A stretch of DNA of 24,172 bases from contig CALXON010000014.1 of the NCBI GenBank assembly GCA_944389985.1, forward strand, positions 1 through 24,172, given 5' to 3'. Shown here piece after piece: positions 21,191-24,172 of the stretch; the stretch's first letter is position 1, and each line of letters starts with the position of its first letter. Both the position numbers and the translations under genes were made by a program. The notes under the pieces were generated by a model. The model was not told the origin of the DNA, ran no database searches, and saw only the letters and a list, made by a program, of their open reading frames with translations. Source of the DNA: an uncultured Spirochaetaceae bacterium (GTDB lineage: Bacteria > Spirochaetota > Spirochaetia > Sphaerochaetales > Sphaerochaetaceae).

Positions 21191-21592
21191 ATGGAAAGAG
21201 AGAGTCTCGGGGCAGTCATAGCAAGGCTGAGGAAAGAGAAAGGAATGACCCAGCTTGAACTGGCGGAAAGAATGGGAGTTACTGACAAGGCAGTATCGAA
21301 ATGGGAAAGGGATCTCTCGTATCCGGACACGGCATCCTTTCCACGTCTCGCCTCGGAACTCGGTGTTTCCGTAGATGAGCTTATGGGAAACATCACGGAG
21401 AACAGGAAAGACAGCGACAGTGTGAGACAGATTGCCGACACAGCCCTGAAGGCTGTCGCCCTGGCCATGGGTATTGCAACCGCAGTCCTGTCCTTTATGG
21501 GAAATCTTCCGGAAAAAGATGGACTTTCAATGCTCGGAATAGGACTGACATGCATTGCAATCCATGGATTTGTGTTCAAAAGGGAAAAGTAG
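21191..21592 (+). CDS. XRE-family regulator with C-terminal membrane anchor
   Basis: A 133-residue protein. Residues 6-64 form a Cro/C1-type helix-turn-helix (LRKEKGMTQLELAERMGVTDKAVSKWERD). After a short charged linker come two hydrophobic segments (about 84-104 and 110-129) with a short turn, so the regulator is probably held at the membrane. It has a GGAGG site. It is divergent from the esterase gene and may control it or itself; the signal is unknown. Only 14 bases separate its stop from the convergent radA stop. Confidence 0.9.
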   Translation: MERESLGAVIARLRKEKGMTQLELAERMGVTDKAVSKWERDLSYPDTASFPRLASELGVSVDELMGNITENRKDSDSVRQIADTALKAVALAMGIATAVLSFMGNLPEKDGLSMLGIGLTCIAIHGFVFKREK

Positions 21593-21606
21593 CACTACTT
21601 ACTAAT

Positions 21607-22971
21607 TTAATTCCTTTTACTGAATGCAGCTATCAGAGCACTTTTTATGTCTTTGACATTCAGTGATCTCGTTATTGAGGATGACTTACTATTGACTGAC
21701 AGGGCTTTCCCGAATCCCATGTCTGCCAGAGCCTTCATCCTCCGGTCTGCGAAAGACACAGGGCGCACCTCCCCTGCCAGAGAGAGCTCACCGAAGGCTG
21801 CCATATCACTGGGAACGGGAACATCCATCTTCGAGCTGTAGAGAGCAATCGCAAGCGCAAGCTCTATCGAGACCTCGGAGAGTTTCATTCCTCCTCCGAC
21901 ATTCACATAGATATCCTGATCAGAAAGGACAAGTCCGGCATGCCGCTCAAGGATTGCGGCTACCCTGCTGACCCTGGCACTGTCTATCCTGTCAGAGTAG
22001 ATGCGCTGAAGGCTTCCCTTCGCAGGGACCACAAGAGTCTGTATCTCCACGATGAAAGTACGGCTTCCTTCGACTACAGGTGTGAATGCCACTCCGGATG
22101 GAAGGGTGCCGTTTCCCCTGAGAGATACAAAGACGGAAGCAGGATCCTTCACACCGTGAAGACCTGTGCCGTCCATTGTGAAAAGACCTATTTCATCAAC
22201 AGATCCGAAACGGTTCTTGCTCGCCCTCAGAAGCCTGAGCCCGGTCTCGGCGCTTTCAAAATAAAGGACCGTATCGACCATGTGCTCAACTATTTTAGGA
22301 CCGGCTATGCTGCCGTCCTTCGTCACATGTCCGACAAAGAAGATCGCAGCTCCTATCTTCTTCGCAAGAAGAGAAAGTTCCATGCAGCAGGCCCTCACCT
22401 GATTCGGAGAGCCCGCCATGGACGCAACAGAGGCGCTGTAGAGCGTCTGCAGCGAGTCGACGACGATATAACCCGGCGAGAGCTTTCCGATCGTTTCCAG
22501 AAGCGCCTCGAGCCTTGTATCGCAGAATACAGATATCGAGTCGCTTCTCAGTCCCAGTCTGTCGGCACGCATCCTGACCTGTGACGGAGATTCCTCACCT
22601 GAGACATAAAGGACAGAAGAGGATTCAGACAGCGAGGAAAGCATCTGTATCATTATCGTGGACTTCCCTATACCCGGTTCTCCGCCGACAAGGACGGAAG
22701 ATGGCCGCATGACGCCTCCGCCAAGGACACGGTCAAGCTCATCTATTCCGGATGAGACCCGCATGGTGCTCTCTATCGGGATATCAGAGAGCTTCCTCAC
22801 AGAATCATCCATCACAGACTGCGGTTCCTTTCCTGTCTGCTTCAGTTTCAGAGGGGCCTTCTCCTCTGTAAATGAGTTCCAGGCCCCGCATTCAGGACAT
22901 CTTCCATTCCATTTGGACTCAACATGCCCGCACTCAGAGCAGACATACTGCACAGCACTCTCTCTTGCCAT
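21607..22971 (-). CDS. radA: DNA repair protein RadA/Sms
   Basis: A 454-residue protein of normal RadA length. It has an N-terminal C4 zinc finger (CSECG and CPECG, within residues 11-31), Walker A GGEPGIGKST (about 96-105), the RadA-specific KNRFG motif, and a Lon-protease-like C-terminal domain (VNVGGGMKLSEVSIELALAIAL). RadA is a hexameric helicase-like ATPase that extends recombination intermediates. The ATG overlaps the upstream prolyl-isomerase stop by one base (TGATG) without a clear ribosome site, so translation is probably coupled. It is last in the parB-isomerase-radA unit. Confidence 0.97.
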   Translation of the reverse strand: MARESAVQYVCSECGHVESKWNGRCPECGAWNSFTEEKAPLKLKQTGKEPQSVMDDSVRKLSDIPIESTMRVSSGIDELDRVLGGGVMRPSSVLVGGEPGIGKSTIMIQMLSSLSESSSVLYVSGEESPSQVRMRADRLGLRSDSISVFCDTRLEALLETIGKLSPGYIVVDSLQTLYSASVASMAGSPNQVRACCMELSLLAKKIGAAIFFVGHVTKDGSIAGPKIVEHMVDTVLYFESAETGLRLLRASKNRFGSVDEIGLFTMDGTGLHGVKDPASVFVSLRGNGTLPSGVAFTPVVEGSRTFIVEIQTLVVPAKGSLQRIYSDRIDSARVSRVAAILERHAGLVLSDQDIYVNVGGGMKLSEVSIELALAIALYSSKMDVPVPSDMAAFGELSLAGEVRPVSFADRRMKALADMGFGKALSVNSKSSSITRSLNVKDIKSALIAAFSKRN

Positions 22972-23921
22972 CAGAAATCAAGAAGCTCCACGTTGAAAAT
23001 AAGGTATGAATCCGGCGGAATGACACCAGGGTATCCATACTCACCGTATCCGAGTTCCGGCGGGATGATGAGAAGACGTTTCTCGCCCTTCTTCATGGAC
23101 TGGAGGGCCTCATTCCATCCGTCTATCACCTGACCGACACGGAATGTTGCCGGCTTCTCCCTTATGAGAGAGGAGTCAAAGACCTTACCGTTGAGAAGCT
23201 CTCCCTGATAATGGACAGTGACACTCTGTCCCATCTTGGGAGACTCCGTACCCGAACCTTCCTTGAGAACAATATACCTCAACCCGGTAGAGGTTTTGAT
23301 TGCGTTAGGATATCTGTTCTCGATCTCCTTCTCAACCTTTTCGGTAGCAGCCTTATGGGCTTCCAGAATTTTCTTCTCAACATTCTCGACATAACTTGCG
23401 AAAGCAGCTCCGGATACATCAAATTCCTCTGCTTCCTTGCCGATCCTGATGATTTCAACAGAATCGATCCTGTCACCCTGCTCAATCGCATTTACAACAT
23501 CCTGCCCCTCGATCACATGGCCGAATACTGTGTGCTTTCCATCAAGCCATGGTGTAGGAACATGCGTGATGAAGAACTGGCTTCCATTTGTGCCGGGACC
23601 TGCATTCGCCATAGAGAGAATACCAGGCCTGTCATGCTTCAGTTCAGGATAGAATTCATCGGGAAAGCGGTAACCGGGACCACCTGTACCATCCCCCTTG
23701 GGACAGCCTCCCTGAATCATGAAGTCCTTTATGACCCTGTGGAAGGAAAGTCCATCATAGAAAGGTGTCCCCTTATCCTCAATATTCAGGGAACCTTCCG
23801 CAAGTCCGACAAAGTTACATACCGTCATCGGGCAGCGCTTGTATTCAAGTTCAAGTGTTATGTCACCCTTATCTGTATGGATGACGGCATAAATTCCATC
23901 TTTAAGTTCACTCTTTTCCAT
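22971..23921 (-). CDS. Cyclophilin-FKBP fusion peptidyl-prolyl isomerase
   Basis: A 316-residue fusion of two unrelated prolyl-isomerase families. Residues 10-160 are a cyclophilin with the catalytic arginine R62 (FHRVIKDFMIQGG), GPGTNGSQFFIT and HTVFGHVI. Residues 165-205 are a charged helical linker. Residues 213-316 are an FKBP domain with VHYQGELLNGKVFDSS, VIDGWNEALQSMKKGEK, GYGEYGYPGVIPP and FNVELL. There is no signal peptide, so it is cytosolic. Such dual-family immunophilins are rare; I recall a cyclophilin-first type from Treponema denticola. It starts nine bases after the parB stop without a well-placed ribosome site and overlaps radA by one base. Confidence 0.95.
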   Translation of the reverse strand: MEKSELKDGIYAVIHTDKGDITLELEYKRCPMTVCNFVGLAEGSLNIEDKGTPFYDGLSFHRVIKDFMIQGGCPKGDGTGGPGYRFPDEFYPELKHDRPGILSMANAGPGTNGSQFFITHVPTPWLDGKHTVFGHVIEGQDVVNAIEQGDRIDSVEIIRIGKEAEEFDVSGAAFASYVENVEKKILEAHKAATEKVEKEIENRYPNAIKTSTGLRYIVLKEGSGTESPKMGQSVTVHYQGELLNGKVFDSSLIREKPATFRVGQVIDGWNEALQSMKKGEKRLLIIPPELGYGEYGYPGVIPPDSYLIFNVELLDF

Positions 23922-23930
23922 ATATCAATA

Positions 23931-24172
23931 TCACTCCGTAAAAAGTTCCTCTCCATCTGACAGCAGAGAGTAAATTCTCTCAAGATCCTGCTGTGATCTG
24001 TAACGAATCAGAAGCTTTCCCCTGCTAAGGTTACCCTTGATCTCGCATCTGTTACCGATAGCAGAGACAAATCTCTCCTCGATTTCCGAGATCTCCGGGT
24101 CCTCTTCCTTCTCTTTCTTCTTCTGAACGATCTTATGTCCCTTATTGTATTCAGATGCAAGCTTCTCTGCCT
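23931..24172 (-). CDS. parB: ParB C-terminal domain (5' part beyond the window)
   Basis: The last 79 codons of a minus-strand gene that enters from the right edge. The translation holds a Lys/Glu-rich linker (VQKKKEKEEDPE) and then IEERFVSAIGNRCEIKGN, RGKLLIRYRSQQDLERIYSLL, which matches the dimerisation domain of chromosomal ParB/Spo0J. ParB binds parS sites and works with ParA in chromosome segregation. The downstream isomerase gene begins nine bases after the stop, so it is co-transcribed. The N-terminal CTPase and HTH parts are not visible here. Confidence 0.88.
   Translation of the reverse strand, partial: AEKLASEYNKGHKIVQKKKEKEEDPEISEIEERFVSAIGNRCEIKGNLSRGKLLIRYRSQQDLERIYSLLSDGEELFTE

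Noticed and set aside
21587..21600. Short hairpin AAGTAG-CA-CTACTT at the XRE/radA junction as a terminator.
   Set aside because: The loop is only two bases, the stem is AT-rich and the T run is poor; unlikely to terminate efficiently.
21940..22584. 214-codon plus-strand ORF opposite radA.
   Set aside because: radA is unambiguous on the other strand; the shadow has no recognisable motifs.
23211..23960. 249-codon plus-strand ORF opposite the cyclophilin-FKBP gene.
   Set aside because: The minus-strand protein has two complete conserved domains; the antisense frame is a shadow.
1..24172. CRISPR arrays, insertion sequences, phage genes or a toxin-antitoxin pair.
   Set aside because: No repeat-spacer pattern, transposase, integrase or toxin-like small gene pair was seen.

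Overview
The window looks like a chromosomal segment of a bacterium from the phylum Spirochaetota, probably an anaerobic, host-associated, sugar-using member. This is inference from gene style, not a database match. Pointers are the DnaX sequence, a cyclophilin-FKBP fusion of a kind I recall from treponemes, heavy AGA/AGG use for arginine and moderate GC. I see no phage, IS element, CRISPR array or plasmid gene.

Layout. (1) 1-4712: a left-edge partial Gfo/Idh/MocA-type oxidoreductase (-); then on + a membrane-anchored Nudix protein, an aldo/keto reductase and a YigZ-type protein; then a convergent membrane M28 peptidase (-). (2) 4771-8107: a strong promoter, four tRNA-Ser genes of different anticodons with one tRNA-Arg(GCG), the small SRP RNA, and the replication/repair operon dnaX-ybaB-recR. 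(3) 8081-15174: a minus-strand locus read from 15087 downward: a trehalase/GH63-like six-hairpin protein, a gluconate-5-dehydrogenase-like SDR, a GH4 glycosidase with the uronide-type CHEV motif, a lipoprotein substrate-binding protein and two DppB/DppC-type permeases. It looks like uptake and breakdown of uronic-acid-containing oligosaccharides, but it has no ATPase gene. (4) 15225-20429: a lipid kinase (-) divergent from nagA-pepD-unknown-TraB (+). (5) 20430-21592: an esterase and a divergent membrane-anchored XRE regulator. (6) 21607-24172: parB (partial), the cyclophilin-FKBP fusion and radA on the minus strand.

Two gene-expression patterns stand out. First, several genes that begin a transcription unit have no Shine-Dalgarno sequence. 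Instead a -10-like hexamer lies 6-8 bases upstream of the ATG, often with a -35-like hexamer 17-18 bases further up, so the mRNA would start at or near the start codon (leaderless). Operon-internal genes mostly keep a strong GGAGG-type site or stop/start overlap. Second, four convergent gene pairs overlap, abut or nearly abut at their 3' ends with little or no room for a hairpin terminator. The one clear intrinsic-terminator-like hairpin sits inside the sugar operon, beside a second perfect hairpin just upstream of the GH4 gene, which suggests attenuation or RNA processing there.

The most notable single proteins are the three-helix/zinc-ribbon/Nudix fusion, the M28 peptidase whose catalytic domain is interrupted by membrane helices, the GH63-like protein with a probable change at the general-acid position, and the dual-family prolyl isomerase between parB and radA.
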